NCBI GenBank assembly: GCA_947176915.1
Contig: CAMWSM010000014.1
Location: 1 to 48,841, forward strand
Direction of reading: 5' to 3'
Source of the DNA: an uncultured Porphyromonadaceae bacterium
GTDB taxonomy: Bacteria > Bacteroidota > Bacteroidia > Bacteroidales > Muribaculaceae
Length of the DNA stretch: 48,841 nucleotides
Each line of letters starts with the position of its first letter. The first letter of the stretch is position 1. The notes below the pieces were generated by a model, which saw nothing but the letters and a program-made list of their open reading frames with translations, was not told where the DNA came from and ran no database searches. The translations under genes and the position numbers were made by a program. Of the stretch, positions 1 through 8,999 are shown one piece after another.

Positions 1-99
1 CAAGAATAAAGCGCGAGTAAACGCCTTTTACATTAATTAAACTCCCACCACGTTTCCTCTCTCGAAACCCGTCGGCGTGAGTCTTTCCGCAAAGTTAAT
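1..99. repeat. Long direct repeat, left copy (flanks the ATPase gene)
   Basis: This 99-nt segment recurs at 1754-1848 in the same orientation. The two copies differ by two 2-nt gaps and three substitutions. They bracket the 416-codon ATPase gene and its promoter. On the minus strand each copy begins with TAACTTTG, which matches the Bacteroidetes -7 element, so each may carry a leftward promoter or leader. No -33 partner is visible at the usual distance. The window starts at this copy, so its full left extent is unknown. Confidence 0.85.
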
Positions 100-267
100 A
101 ACTTTCCCCCATTTTACCCCAATATACCCCGGAAAAATATTCTAAATTAAACCGTAAAATCTATGCCTATAATATTTTTTTAAATTTGTCTCGGCATAAA
201 CATGAAAAAGGACTATTCTGTAAGGACAATCTTGAATTTCAATTCAACATCTCAATTTTATGAGGCA

Positions 268-1518
268 TCACAACTCTAATGAATTTTCCTTCATAAGAAA
301 GTCATAAATACTTATTATGGTAATTCCATTTTCGGTATGCAGAACCGGGGTATATTCTCCAAGTATTATTATTTTCTTGAAAGCGTCCTTCACATTCAGC
401 AACGAGGTTGATTCTTGTTGCATTTTGGCTTCATCTATCATTCTGTATGCTGACTGAATGTAATAGCGTTGGCTTCCATTATTGCACACGAAGTCTACCT
501 CGTAGTAACGACGCTCACGACCATCAGATTTTTTCTCATTTTTTGTAACAACTCCTACATCCACGCTAAAATCACGAGCTAACAACTCGTTATACACAAC
601 ATTCTCCAACAGATGTGAATATTCAATCTGCCGGAAGTTCAGGCGTGCGTTACGCAACCCACAATCAGCAAAATAATACTTGTTCATACTCTCTATATAT
701 TTTTTACCTTTGATGTCATATCTGGTTGCCTTTTCCATTAGGAATGACTCACATATATACTCAAGATACGAGGCAAGTGTGTTACGGTTCACTTTCTCAT
801 GCCTTACACTCTCAAATGTATTTGCAAGTTTAGTCGGATTAGTCAATCCTCCTATTGACGATGCCAGTATATTCAGGAAATCATCAAGCACTTCTTTGTT
901 CCTGATTTTGTTCCGCTCTACTATATCCCTTATATATGTTCGTGTAAACAGTGCTTTAAGAAACTCCCTCTTGTCTTTCTCAGATTCTTTAAGGACGACC
1001 TGTGGCATACCACCATATATCATATAGTCTGTGAGTGCATTCGCAATGTCACCACCTTTAACAGAGTAATATTCGCTGAAAGACAATGGATATAATCTTA
1101 TTTCGTCACCTCTGCCGGCAAATTCTGTACGAACTTGACTGGACAAAAATCTGGCATTACTTCCTGTAACGTATATATCTGCGTTTGCCATATTGAGATA
1201 ACTATTGAGCACATCTTCAAATTCAGGCACAAGCTGGATTTCATCAATCATTATATAGTGTACCTTTTCATCTGTAAGCATTGAGTCTATGTATGCCAAA
1301 AGCTCATCAGGATCACGAAGCCTTTTGTTGCGTCTGTCTTCAAGATTTATATTGATAATATGACTTTCAGCCACACCCTGTTCCTTTAACCAGTTGGCAT
1401 AAATGGTTGATAACAAAAACGATTTTCCACATCGTCTTAATCCGGTCACAATCTTTATCAAGCCATTATGACGTCTGGCAATCAATTTATTAAGATAAGT
1501 ATTTCGTGGAATTATCAT
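268..1518 (-). CDS. AAA-type ATPase with C-terminal nuclease-like domain (DUF4143 family)
   Basis: This 416-aa protein belongs to the ATP-binding family with an N-terminal AAA domain and a C-terminal DUF4143-type region. Walker A is GLRRCGKS at residues 26-33, Walker B is IDEIQ at 91-95, and a sensor-like VTGSNA follows. Near the C-terminus E340-V-D342 and Q355 resemble a PD-(D/E)XK nuclease-like core, with Gln in place of the usual Lys. Such proteins are abundant and multicopy in Bacteroidetes, and their cellular role is poorly understood. The gene stands alone between two ~95-99 bp direct repeats and has its own promoter, so it reads as a self-contained insertion. I see no frameshift. The family assignment is firm; activity and substrate are unknown. 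Confidence 0.85.
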   Translation of the reverse strand: MIIPRNTYLNKLIARRHNGLIKIVTGLRRCGKSFLLSTIYANWLKEQGVAESHIININLEDRRNKRLRDPDELLAYIDSMLTDEKVHYIMIDEIQLVPEFEDVLNSYLNMANADIYVTGSNARFLSSQVRTEFAGRGDEIRLYPLSFSEYYSVKGGDIANALTDYMIYGGMPQVVLKESEKDKREFLKALFTRTYIRDIVERNKIRNKEVLDDFLNILASSIGGLTNPTKLANTFESVRHEKVNRNTLASYLEYICESFLMEKATRYDIKGKKYIESMNKYYFADCGLRNARLNFRQIEYSHLLENVVYNELLARDFSVDVGVVTKNEKKSDGRERRYYEVDFVCNNGSQRYYIQSAYRMIDEAKMQQESTSLLNVKDAFKKIIILGEYTPVLHTENGITIISIYDFLMKENSLEL

Positions 1519-1560
1519 CGTATTGAAAATTTATGTTCTGTGGTACGTTTTTTTTCAATA

Positions 1561-1592
1561 CAAAATTAGTTGATTTACTTGTATTAGCCAAA
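1561..1592 (-). promoter_or_regulatory. Promoter of the ATPase gene
   Basis: On the minus strand TTTG (1589-1592) lies 20 nt before TAATTTTG (1561-1568), a full match to the Bacteroidetes -33/-7 pattern. It is about 45 nt upstream of the ATPase start codon and inside the repeat-bounded segment, so the cassette carries its own promoter. Confidence 0.65.
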
Positions 1593-1753
1593 TAATCAAT
1601 AAAATCAATCATTAAAATTATCAACAACTTCCATTTCAAGATCTATCCCACAGACATCATTCAATATTCCAATTCTTTCATCAATACATACTTAGGCACT
1701 AAGCCCCTTCTTCCTTATTCTTAACCATGATAAAATTGGCGATTTTTGATCGA

Positions 1754-1848
1754 CAAGAATAAAGCGAGTACGCCTTTTACATTAATTAAACTCACACCAC
1801 GATTCCTCTTTCGAAACCCGTCGGCGTGAGTCTTTCCGCAAAGTTAAT
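1754..1848. repeat. Long direct repeat, right copy
   Basis: This is the 95-nt partner of the repeat at 1-99, with about 92 of 99 aligned positions identical. It lies between the ATPase gene and the topoisomerase promoter. The rest of the gap from 1519 to 1977 holds the ATPase promoter and the parC promoter; I see no gene in it. Confidence 0.85.
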
Positions 1849-1920
1849 GAATCACCATCATATTTCTTAAAAATCATCGAAAATAAAGATGGTCTTTTCA
1901 GATTATGTCGAAACGTGAAA

Positions 1921-1952
1921 TTTGTTTTTTTAAACTTTTTTTCTTAATTTTA
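1921..1952 (+). promoter_or_regulatory. Probable parC promoter
   Basis: TTTG at 1921-1924 is followed after 20 nt by TAATTTTA at 1945-1952, one base off the TAnnTTTG consensus. The predicted leader to the ATG at 1978 is only about 20 nt. Confidence 0.5.
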
Positions 1953-1977
1953 CGCCAAATTCCACTTTTTGCGAACA

Positions 1978-4722
1978 ATGGCCGAAGATATAGAGAATAC
2001 CGTAGACTCACTCTCCGCGGACCCCGACATCAATAATATTTCTAACGATAATGCCCCTGCTTCAGGACAAGCAAATAAGCTGACGAACGACCCGACTGTA
2101 AAGAAAACTATCCTTTCGGGAATGTTCCGTAACTGGTATCTTGAATATGCCAGTTACGTGATTCTTGAACGTGCCGTCCCTCACATTGAAGATGGACTAA
2201 AGCCCGTGCAACGACGTATACTCCATTCAATGCAGACCCTTGACGACGGCAGATTTAACAAGGTGGCTAATATCGTGGGAAATACCATGCAGTATCACCC
2301 TCACGGTGATGCGTCAATCGGTGATGCGCTCGTCCAACTCGGTCAAAAGGAATTGCTCATCGACACTCAGGGTAACTGGGGAAATATTCTGACAGGAGAC
2401 TCGGCAGCCGCTCCCCGATATATTGAAGCCCGCCTTTCGGAATTTGCTCTTGAAACTGTCTTTTCACCTAAAATCACCGATTGGACACTTTCATACGACG
2501 GTAGAAAAAGAGAACCCGTTACTCTCCCGGTAAAATTTCCGTTGCTCCTCGCTCAAGGCGTGGAGGGAATTGCCGTGGGTCTCTCATCAAAAATACTTCC
2601 TCATAATTTCAATGAGATTTGCGATGCTGCCATATCATACCTTAAAGGCGAGGAATTCAAGCTGCTCCCCGATTTTCAGACAGGGGGTCTTCTTGATGCC
2701 TCCAGATATAATGACGGAGCACGCGGGGGAAGCGTGAAAGTAAGAGCAAAGATTGAAAAGATCGACAACAAGACATTAGCGATTACCGAACTCCCATTCG
2801 GCAAAACCACATCCACACTGATCACATCCATCCTGTCCGCTCAAGAAAAAGGTAAAATCAAGATTCGCAAAGTGGATGACAATACTTCCGCAACGGCAGA
2901 AATACTTGTTCACTTACTTCCCGGCACATCATCCGACAAGGCAATTGACGCTCTGTATGCCTTCACTGATTGCGAAGTGAGCATTTCTCCTAACTGCTGT
3001 GTGATTATGGACAACAAACCCCACTTCCTCAGCGTGTCTGACCTGTTGCGTTATTCTGTTGACCACACCCGTGAACTTCTACGCAGGGAATTGGAGATTA
3101 AACTCGGAGAAACCAAGGAGACACGACTTTATTGCTCTTTGGAGAAGATTTTCATAGAGGAAAGAATATATAAGGATAAGGAAGTGGAACAGGCTGCCGA
3201 CATGGATGCTGCCATCGCACATGTCGACCATAGGCTCGAGCCATTCAAACCCTCTTTTTTCCGCGAAGTAACAAAAGAGGATCTAATCCGCTTGTGGGAA
3301 ATCAAAATGGGTCGTATTCTGAAATTCAATACCGATAAGGCAAACCAGAGAATAGCCGACCTTGAAAAAGATATTGAACGCCTTCAGTTCGATCTTGACC
3401 ATATTGTGGAGTACACTTCCGCATGGTATTCTCACCTTAAGGATAAATATGGTGAGTCATTTCCTCGTCGCACCATCTTGAGAGGATTCGACTCAATCGA
3501 GGCGGCTAAGGTGGCGGAAGCCAATAAACGTCTTTACTATGACAAGAGCGGAGGATTTCTCGGCACCTCCCTAAAGGATAATGAATTTTTATTCACCTGT
3601 TCGGATATTGACGATATCCTGATCATATATCGTGACGGCACCTATAAACTTGTTAAAGTACAAGATAAGCTATACGTCGGAAAAAAGATCATCCATATAG
3701 GATTGTTTAAAAAGGGAGATAAACGCACCATCTACAATGTGGTGTATCGCCACGGCAAGCCGGGCACAACAGACGAAGATGGAAAAATCCTCGGTTATTC
3801 CTATATGAAACGCTTCTGCATCACCGGACTCACACGTGAAAAAGAATATAACCTCACTAAAGGGTTGCCGGGCTCTAAAGTGGAATGGCTCAGCTGCAAT
3901 CCCAACGGAGAGGCGGAAGTGATAAAGTGCATATTGAAAGACGAGCCTAATGAATCGGGCAGACGTCCGCGTGCCAAAGAGGTTATGATTAATTTCGCCG
4001 ACCTATCGATAAAAGGCAAAGAAAGTCTGGGAAATCTCGTAACAAAATATCAGATTGACGACATACGGCTCGTGGAAAGAGGAAGCAGCACATTAGGCGG
4101 AAGAGAAGTATGGTTCGATCGTGATGTTCTGAGGCTTAATTATGATGGCAGAGGGGAAAGTCTGGGCATTTTCCAGGGTGAAGACCTTGTGCTGATCATC
4201 ACCAAGGATGGTGAGTATTTCACATCTACCTACGCTGACACGAATCATTACGACGATAACATCGCGAGAATTGAGAAATTTGACCCGGATAAGGTGTGGA
4301 CTCTTGCACTGTATGACTCCTCTCTTGGTTTTCATTATCTGAAGAGATTTCAATTTGAACCTACATCAAAACCACAACGTTTTGCAGGCGCCGACTCCAC
4401 ATCCCGTGTTCTTGTCTTGACTGATACGGTTTTCCCCCGTCTCGAAGTGAAATTCGGCGGACATGACTCAGTCCGCCCCTCTTTGGAAATTGATGCGGAG
4501 GAATTTATTTCTGTAAAAGGTTATAAGGCGAAAGGTAAACGAATATCCAATTTTGAGATAGGGAGCATCACTGAACTTGAGCCAATCCGTTTCCCGGAAC
4601 CAAAAGAGGAGATCCCGGAGATAGTGGAAGAAGATCATCCTGATGAAGAAACACCTCAACAGGTGGTTGAACAGGGAAATCTGTTTGAACTGGAAGATGT
4701 CAATGAAATTCCGGAAGAATAA
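1978..4722 (+). CDS. parC: DNA topoisomerase IV subunit A (type IIA)
   Basis: This is the breakage-reunion subunit that, with ParE, decatenates daughter chromosomes. The protein is 914 aa from the ATG; an upstream in-frame TTG at 1969 is a less likely start. The winged-helix/tower region begins near residue 45. Catalytic Tyr148 lies in AAAPRYIEARLS, and the quinolone-pocket segment YHPHGDASIGDA is at about 106-117. There Ala occupies the place of E. coli ParC Ser80, and Asp that of Glu84. The C-terminal half is the DNA-wrapping region, and the end is very acidic. Residues 899-903 read QGNLF, which resembles a sliding-clamp-binding pentapeptide. The DUF3316-like gene and peptidase follow at 46 and 21 nt, so they may be co-transcribed. 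GyrA is the alternative, but lineage-typical sequence and lack of a clear GyrA box favour ParC. Confidence 0.87.
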   Translation: MAEDIENTVDSLSADPDINNISNDNAPASGQANKLTNDPTVKKTILSGMFRNWYLEYASYVILERAVPHIEDGLKPVQRRILHSMQTLDDGRFNKVANIVGNTMQYHPHGDASIGDALVQLGQKELLIDTQGNWGNILTGDSAAAPRYIEARLSEFALETVFSPKITDWTLSYDGRKREPVTLPVKFPLLLAQGVEGIAVGLSSKILPHNFNEICDAAISYLKGEEFKLLPDFQTGGLLDASRYNDGARGGSVKVRAKIEKIDNKTLAITELPFGKTTSTLITSILSAQEKGKIKIRKVDDNTSATAEILVHLLPGTSSDKAIDALYAFTDCEVSISPNCCVIMDNKPHFLSVSDLLRYSVDHTRELLRRELEIKLGETKETRLYCSLEKIFIEERIYKDKEVEQAADMDAAIAHVDHRLEPFKPSFFREVTKEDLIRLWEIKMGRILKFNTDKANQRIADLEKDIERLQFDLDHIVEYTSAWYSHLKDKYGESFPRRTILRGFDSIEAAKVAEANKRLYYDKSGGFLGTSLKDNEFLFTCSDIDDILIIYRDGTYKLVKVQDKLYVGKKIIHIGLFKKGDKRTIYNVVYRHGKPGTTDEDGKILGYSYMKRFCITGLTREKEYNLTKGLPGSKVEWLSCNPNGEAEVIKCILKDEPNESGRRPRAKEVMINFADLSIKGKESLGNLVTKYQIDDIRLVERGSSTLGGREVWFDRDVLRLNYDGRGESLGIFQGEDLVLIITKDGEYFTSTYADTNHYDDNIARIEKFDPDKVWTLALYDSSLGFHYLKRFQFEPTSKPQRFAGADSTSRVLVLTDTVFPRLEVKFGGHDSVRPSLEIDAEEFISVKGYKAKGKRISNFEIGSITELEPIRFPEPKEEIPEIVEEDHPDEETPQQVVEQGNLFELEDVNEIPEE

Positions 4723-4768
4723 TTCATTCCTCAACGACTCTCTATAAATCACCATAATTCCTATCTTC

Positions 4769-5653
4769 ATGAATATGCCAAGAATCAGTTTTAAGAAAAT
4801 ATCATTCATCCTCATTCTCCTCTCCATTCTTCTGCCTCTGAACTCACAGGCGGAAAACACTGATTCCCTTTCCTATAAGGGGAGTCAACGACCGGTAACG
4901 GGCATATATTCACTGGAAATAGGAAGGACTGACGTGCTCGCCACATATCTTTCTCCCCTTCACTATACAGGCACTCACTATGGGGCTACCGGCGAATGGA
5001 GCAAGGCTCTTCCCTTCAATCCGGAAAGCGCCATAATGCATTTTGACGGAGGATTATCATTCTGTTCTCTCCTGAATCCTGCGCACACCGCAAGAATGGT
5101 GGGCATGACCGGCGATTTCAAATGGGGAATGTCGTGGAGGAAAAATCTTCCATCCTCTTTTACTGCCACATTAGGGGGCAATATCGGATTTAACGGCGGA
5201 GCCTACTACCTTATGCGAAACAGCAATAACCCTGTGCAGGCAATGGCTCAGGCTGCCATATCTTTGAGGGCATCTGTGGCTCGTCCTCTTAAACTCGGAA
5301 AAATCTACCTGCTTTTCAGGGATGTGGTAACATTGCCTTCCCTTTCCATGTTTTTCGCTCCGCAGTATGGGGAAACATATTTCGAGATATACTTAGGCAA
5401 TCATAAAGGTCTCGCCCACGCCGGATGGTGGGGAAATAACTTCGGAATTGACAACCGACTCAGCGTATCGATTGACTTCGGAAGGACTGCCATGACATTA
5501 GGCTATCATTTTTACGCCAATACACAATGGGCAAACAATCTGAACACTAAAATTTTCACCCACTCCTTCTCGATAGGAATCATTCCGGGAGGACTCGGAC
5601 TGAAACCTAAAGCGAAGATTAAAAATTCAGCGAGTGTATATTCTCTTTTCTGA
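4769..5653 (+). CDS. Secreted/outer-membrane DUF3316-like protein
   Basis: This 294-aa protein has a Sec signal peptide (hydrophobic residues 11-24, likely cleavage after SQA at about 28). The rest is rich in Gly and aromatic residues with alternating polar and hydrophobic strands, such as GNIGFNGGAYYLMR and LGYHFYANTQW. This is consistent with an outer-membrane beta-barrel and resembles DUF3316 proteins common in Bacteroidales. Their function is unknown to me. The start could be the first ATG or the ATG two codons later. It follows parC by 46 nt and precedes the S41 lipoprotein by 21 nt, so all three may share a transcript. No functional link to topoisomerase is implied. Confidence 0.65.
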   Translation: MNMPRISFKKISFILILLSILLPLNSQAENTDSLSYKGSQRPVTGIYSLEIGRTDVLATYLSPLHYTGTHYGATGEWSKALPFNPESAIMHFDGGLSFCSLLNPAHTARMVGMTGDFKWGMSWRKNLPSSFTATLGGNIGFNGGAYYLMRNSNNPVQAMAQAAISLRASVARPLKLGKIYLLFRDVVTLPSLSMFFAPQYGETYFEIYLGNHKGLAHAGWWGNNFGIDNRLSVSIDFGRTAMTLGYHFYANTQWANNLNTKIFTHSFSIGIIPGGLGLKPKAKIKNSASVYSLF

Positions 5654-5674
5654 AATTAAAAAATTCCTCCGGCT

Positions 5675-6724
5675 ATGAAAATAGTAAGATATATTAAATC
5701 AGCAATTCTTCTTATCTCAGTCATGACTCTTCTGGCAGCTTGTCATGACTCGCCTGAATATCCTAATAACCTATACGGAAATTTCGATGCCCTTTGGGAA
5801 ATAGTTGATACACGTTACTGTTTTCTTGAAGAGAAAGGACTCGACTGGAAGAAGATCGGAGCACAATATCGCGCTAAAATCACTTCAGAAACCACTCAGA
5901 GCGATCTTTTCTTCATTTGTGCCGATATGCTTGACGAACTTAAGGATGGCCACGTGAATCTTTCCTCACGCTTCACGACAAGTTATTACCGACAGTGGTG
6001 GACAGATTATCCTCAGGACTTTTCCATGCGCACTCTTGAGGAATATTATCTGGATTTCTACTGGCTCTCAACAAGCGGCATAATCTATAAACAGCTGCCT
6101 GGAGAAATCGCTTATCTCTATTATCCAAACTTCGCGACACCCGTCGGGGAAACCTCTCTCGACTACATATTAGCCATTCTCAGAAACAGTCGCGGACTGA
6201 TAATTGACATACGGGATAATGGAGGTGGCTTACTCACTAATATCGACACATTTGTCGGCAGATTTATTGACAAGGAGATTTGCGGAGGCTACATCACCCA
6301 TAAGACAGGTCCGGGACACAATGATTTCTCCGAGCCCTACCCCATCACATATAAACCGGCAAAAGAGGGAAGGGTAAAATGGGACGGTCCTATAATCTTG
6401 CTGACCAACCGTTCCTGCTATTCGGCTGCCAACAGTTTTGCATCGGTAATGAAAAGCCTTCCGAATGTAAAGGTTGTGGGAGCACGCACCGGAGGGGGTG
6501 GCGGACTCCCCTTCACATCAGAAATACCGGTCGGCTGGGGAGTAAGATTTTCTGCCTCCCCCATCTATAACGCTGCCATGGAGTGTATTGAATTCGGAAT
6601 AGATCCGAGTGAGGGATGTGAGGTCCATGCCCCTGCAGAGGAACTGGCCGAGGGCAAAGACGCTATTCTTGATTTTGCCATCGACCAGTTGAAAGATTTG
6701 CCATTGCCTGAGAACAAGCAATAA
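5675..6724 (+). CDS. S41-family peptidase, lipoprotein
   Basis: This 349-aa protein has a lipoprotein signal ending in the lipobox LLAAC (Cys23). An N-terminal helical cap region (about 38-100) is followed by an S41/tail-specific-protease core. RGLIIDIRDNGGG at 173-185 is the characteristic strand-turn, and the predicted nucleophile is Ser250 in NRSCYSAANSFA. I see no clear PDZ domain. The segment that carries the catalytic Lys in CtpA-type enzymes reads RTGGGGGLPF here, so that Lys is absent. Many Bacteroidetes S41 lipoproteins share this glycine-rich form and may use a different general base. The likely site is the periplasm or cell surface. The gene is convergent with the 78-codon gene, only 10 nt away. 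Confidence 0.8.
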   Translation: MKIVRYIKSAILLISVMTLLAACHDSPEYPNNLYGNFDALWEIVDTRYCFLEEKGLDWKKIGAQYRAKITSETTQSDLFFICADMLDELKDGHVNLSSRFTTSYYRQWWTDYPQDFSMRTLEEYYLDFYWLSTSGIIYKQLPGEIAYLYYPNFATPVGETSLDYILAILRNSRGLIIDIRDNGGGLLTNIDTFVGRFIDKEICGGYITHKTGPGHNDFSEPYPITYKPAKEGRVKWDGPIILLTNRSCYSAANSFASVMKSLPNVKVVGARTGGGGGLPFTSEIPVGWGVRFSASPIYNAAMECIEFGIDPSEGCEVHAPAEELAEGKDAILDFAIDQLKDLPLPENKQ

Positions 6725-6734
6725 GGAGAGAAGA

Positions 6735-6971
6735 CTATTGCTGAGCGTATGAGAGTATTGTCGGACTCTCCACATCTACGCCATATTCATTTGCAAAACG
6801 AAGGATTGCCCGCGCCAGTTTCGGCTTCAAATCTTCCGGACAATATCGGAAATAGGCCTCAGCCGCTCTTACATGGGCAGCATCAGGCATAGGATACTCT
6901 CTTCTTTCAGGAAGCCCGAAAACACTGTCAGGGAGTTCCTTTTTCTCTTCATAACTTAAAACATCACTCAT
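6735..6971 (-). CDS. Small conserved protein with LPDSxFGLPxxRxYPxxD motif
   Basis: This 78-aa protein has no signal peptide or membrane segment. Its centre contains LPDSVFGLPERREYPMPDAA followed by HVRAAEAYF. A similar LPDSxFaxPxxRxYPixDxxHxrxA pattern occurs in short Bacteroidetes proteins and in parts of phage prohead/scaffold proteins (DUF6582-like). That comparison is from memory, so the family name is tentative. The C-terminal half is helical (LKPKLARAILRFANEYGVDV). It is a single gene, convergent with the S41 peptidase. A GC-rich hairpin sits 40 nt upstream of its start on the same transcript strand. The function is unknown. Confidence 0.7.
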   Translation of the reverse strand: MSDVLSYEEKKELPDSVFGLPERREYPMPDAAHVRAAEAYFRYCPEDLKPKLARAILRFANEYGVDVESPTILSYAQQ

Positions 6972-7011
6972 AATTATCTGTTTTTCAATTCTTGGATAAA
7001 AAAGATTAAGC

Positions 7012-7029
7012 GGGAGCCAATCGGCTCCC
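7012..7029 (-). other. GC-rich hairpin in the leader of the 78-codon gene
   Basis: GGGAGCC pairs with GGCTCCC around a 4-nt loop. On the minus strand it is followed 7 nt later by TCTTTTTT, about 40 nt before the small gene's start codon. This could be an attenuator, or a terminator of an upstream leftward transcript. On the plus strand the downstream sequence is a poor terminator. The gap 6972-7235 also holds the aspS promoter and leader. Confidence 0.5.
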
Positions 7030-7152
7030 TTTGCTTATATAACGTTTTGATAAGGGATTTGTATCAAATAAAATGACATAAAACTGATAAAAGAGAACCG
7101 AAAGTTGCATAAAAAAGTAATGAAAATAGTGGGAAATACGCGAAATTCTATG

Positions 7153-7160
7153 TAAATTTG
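7153..7160 (+). promoter_or_regulatory. aspS promoter, -7 element
   Basis: TAAATTTG matches the TAnnTTTG consensus and lies about 75 nt upstream of aspS. No TTTG is found at the expected -33 position, so only the -7 half is supported. Confidence 0.5.
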
Positions 7161-7174
7161 CACGTTAAAACCAA

Positions 7175-7215
7175 CCGATGGGAAATATGGGGCTCAAAAG
7201 TCCGCGTCCCGTCGG
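7175..7215 (+). promoter_or_regulatory. Nested stem-loop in the aspS leader
   Basis: CCGATGGGA (7175-7183) pairs with TCCCGTCGG (7207-7215) with one G-U. Inside it, GGGCT pairs with AGTCC around CAAA, also with one G-U. The structure fills most of the predicted aspS 5' leader and ends about 20 nt before the start codon. No poly-U follows, so it is not a simple terminator. I recognise no known class. Confidence 0.45.
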
Positions 7216-7235
7216 CAAAACATTAAAAATCCGAT

Positions 7236-8999
7236 ATGTATAGAGATAAGACTTGCGGCGAATTACGTCTTTCAGACGCCGGTCAGAAAGTAAAAATAGC
7301 CGGATGGGTGCAGCGAAGCAGGAAATTAGGTGGAATGACCTTTGTGGATGTCCGCGACCGTTATGGCATCACTCAGGTGGTGTTCAACCCCGGAGAGAAT
7401 GAGGCAGAAAACGCTCTTTTCAATGCTGCCAACCAGTTAGGACGCGAATATGTTGTCCAGGTGTCAGGAGTTGTTGCAGAGCGCACAAGCAAGAATAAAA
7501 ACATACCTACCGGTGAAATAGAGATAATCGGTGATTCGCTGAAGGTATTGAATAAGAGCGAGATTCCTCCTTTTACAATTGAGGACAATACCGACGGTGG
7601 CGATGATCTCCGAATGAAATACCGCTATCTTGATCTCCGCCGCCCCTCTGTGAGGAAGAACCTTGAACTACGCCACAAAATGGCTTTCGAGATTCGCCGA
7701 TACTTGGATTCTCAAGGATTTCTTGAGATAGAAACTCCTATCCTCGTTAAATCCACTCCTGAAGGGGCACGTGACTTTGTTGTGCCTTCAAGAATGAATC
7801 CGGGAGAATTTTATGCCCTTCCCCAAAGTCCGCAGCTTTTCAAGCAGCTTTTGATGGTGAGCGGTTTTGACAGATACTTCCAGATTGCAAAATGCTTCCG
7901 CGATGAAGACCTCCGCGCTGACCGCCAGCCGGAATTCACACAGATTGACTGTGAGATGAGTTTCGTTGAACAAGAGGATGTCATAGAAATGTTTGAGGGG
8001 TTAGTAAAACATATCTTCAAATATGTCAAGAACATTGAATTTACCGACCCCTTCCCGAGAATGACATGGAATGATGCCATGCGTCTATATGGCAGCGATA
8101 AGCCCGACATTCGCTTCGGAATGCCTTTTGTGGAATTGACAGATCTTGTTAAAGGGAAAGGATTCTCTGTCGTGGATGACGCTGAACTGACTGTGGGAAT
8201 CAATGCAAAGGGATGTGCAGGTTATACAAGAAAACAGATTGACGAGCTTACTGAATTCGTAAAACGTCCCCAAGTCGGGGCAAAAGGTCTGATGTGGGTA
8301 AAAGTTGAGCCTGACGGAAATTTCAAAAGCTCCGTAGGCAAATTCTTCTCCCCGGAAGAACTGTCAAAATGGGCTGAAAGAATGGATGCTCAGCCCGGCG
8401 ATCTCCTGCTCGTAATGAGCGGAGAGAAGATGAAAACTCGCAAACAGCTTTGCGAACTTCGTCTTGAAATGGGCAACCGTCTGGGCTTACGTGATAAAAA
8501 TGTATTTGCGCCTCTCTGGGTTGTTGACTTTCCTCTCTTTGAATGGGACGAGGAGACGCAGCGTTATTACGCAATGCATCATCCCTTCACATCTCCAAAT
8601 CCGGAGGATATTCCCTATCTGCGTACCGACACAGGCAACGTCAGGGCTACAGCATACGATATAATTGTTAACGGCACTGAGCTTGGAGGCGGTTCCATAC
8701 GTATTCACGAACCTGAACTTCAGAATGAAATGTTCGAACTTCTCGGGTTTACTCCCGAAAAGGCTCAGGAACAGTTCGGATTCCTGATGAACGCCTTTAA
8801 GTATGGCGCTCCCCCTCATGGCGGTCTTGCTCTCGGTTTTGACAGATTTGTGTCTATTCTCGCAGGACTTGACACAATCCGCGATGTCATAGCCTTCCCG
8901 AAGAATAACTCCGGCAGGGATGTAATGAACGAGAGCCCGTCGCCTATTGAACAGGCACAGCTCGATGAGTTGCAACTCGAACTTAAACCCCAGAAATGA
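7236..8999 (+). CDS. aspS: Aspartyl-tRNA synthetase
   Basis: This cytoplasmic class II synthetase charges tRNA-Asp. The 587-aa length fits the bacterial type. It has an N-terminal OB-fold anticodon domain (about 1-105, [22 protein letters not shown]). The catalytic core contains motif 1 ([20 protein letters not shown]) and motif 2 ([19 protein letters not shown]). A GAD insertion domain lies at about 290-410, and motif 3 ([15 protein letters not shown]) is near the C-terminus. The stop codon overlaps the next start (ATGA), so it is translationally coupled to the Nif3-family gene. A TAnnTTTG element and a structured leader precede it. Nothing is missing or broken. Confidence 0.97.
   Translation: MYRDKTCGELRLSDAGQKVKIAGWVQRSRKLGGMTFVDVRDRYGITQVVFNPGENEAENALFNAANQLGREYVVQVSGVVAERTSKNKNIPTGEIEIIGDSLKVLNKSEIPPFTIEDNTDGGDDLRMKYRYLDLRRPSVRKNLELRHKMAFEIRRYLDSQGFLEIETPILVKSTPEGARDFVVPSRMNPGEFYALPQSPQLFKQLLMVSGFDRYFQIAKCFRDEDLRADRQPEFTQIDCEMSFVEQEDVIEMFEGLVKHIFKYVKNIEFTDPFPRMTWNDAMRLYGSDKPDIRFGMPFVELTDLVKGKGFSVVDDAELTVGINAKGCAGYTRKQIDELTEFVKRPQVGAKGLMWVKVEPDGNFKSSVGKFFSPEELSKWAERMDAQPGDLLLVMSGEKMKTRKQLCELRLEMGNRLGLRDKNVFAPLWVVDFPLFEWDEETQRYYAMHHPFTSPNPEDIPYLRTDTGNVRATAYDIIVNGTELGGGSIRIHEPELQNEMFELLGFTPEKAQEQFGFLMNAFKYGAPPHGGLALGFDRFVSILAGLDTIRDVIAFPKNNSGRDVMNESPSPIEQAQLDELQLELKPQK

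Noticed and set aside
680..1027. Plus-strand open frame of 115 codons
   Set aside because: It lies wholly inside the ATPase gene on the other strand and its translation has no family features.
4468..4860. Minus-strand open frame of 130 codons
   Set aside because: It is antisense to the parC end and DUF3316 start; no recognisable features.
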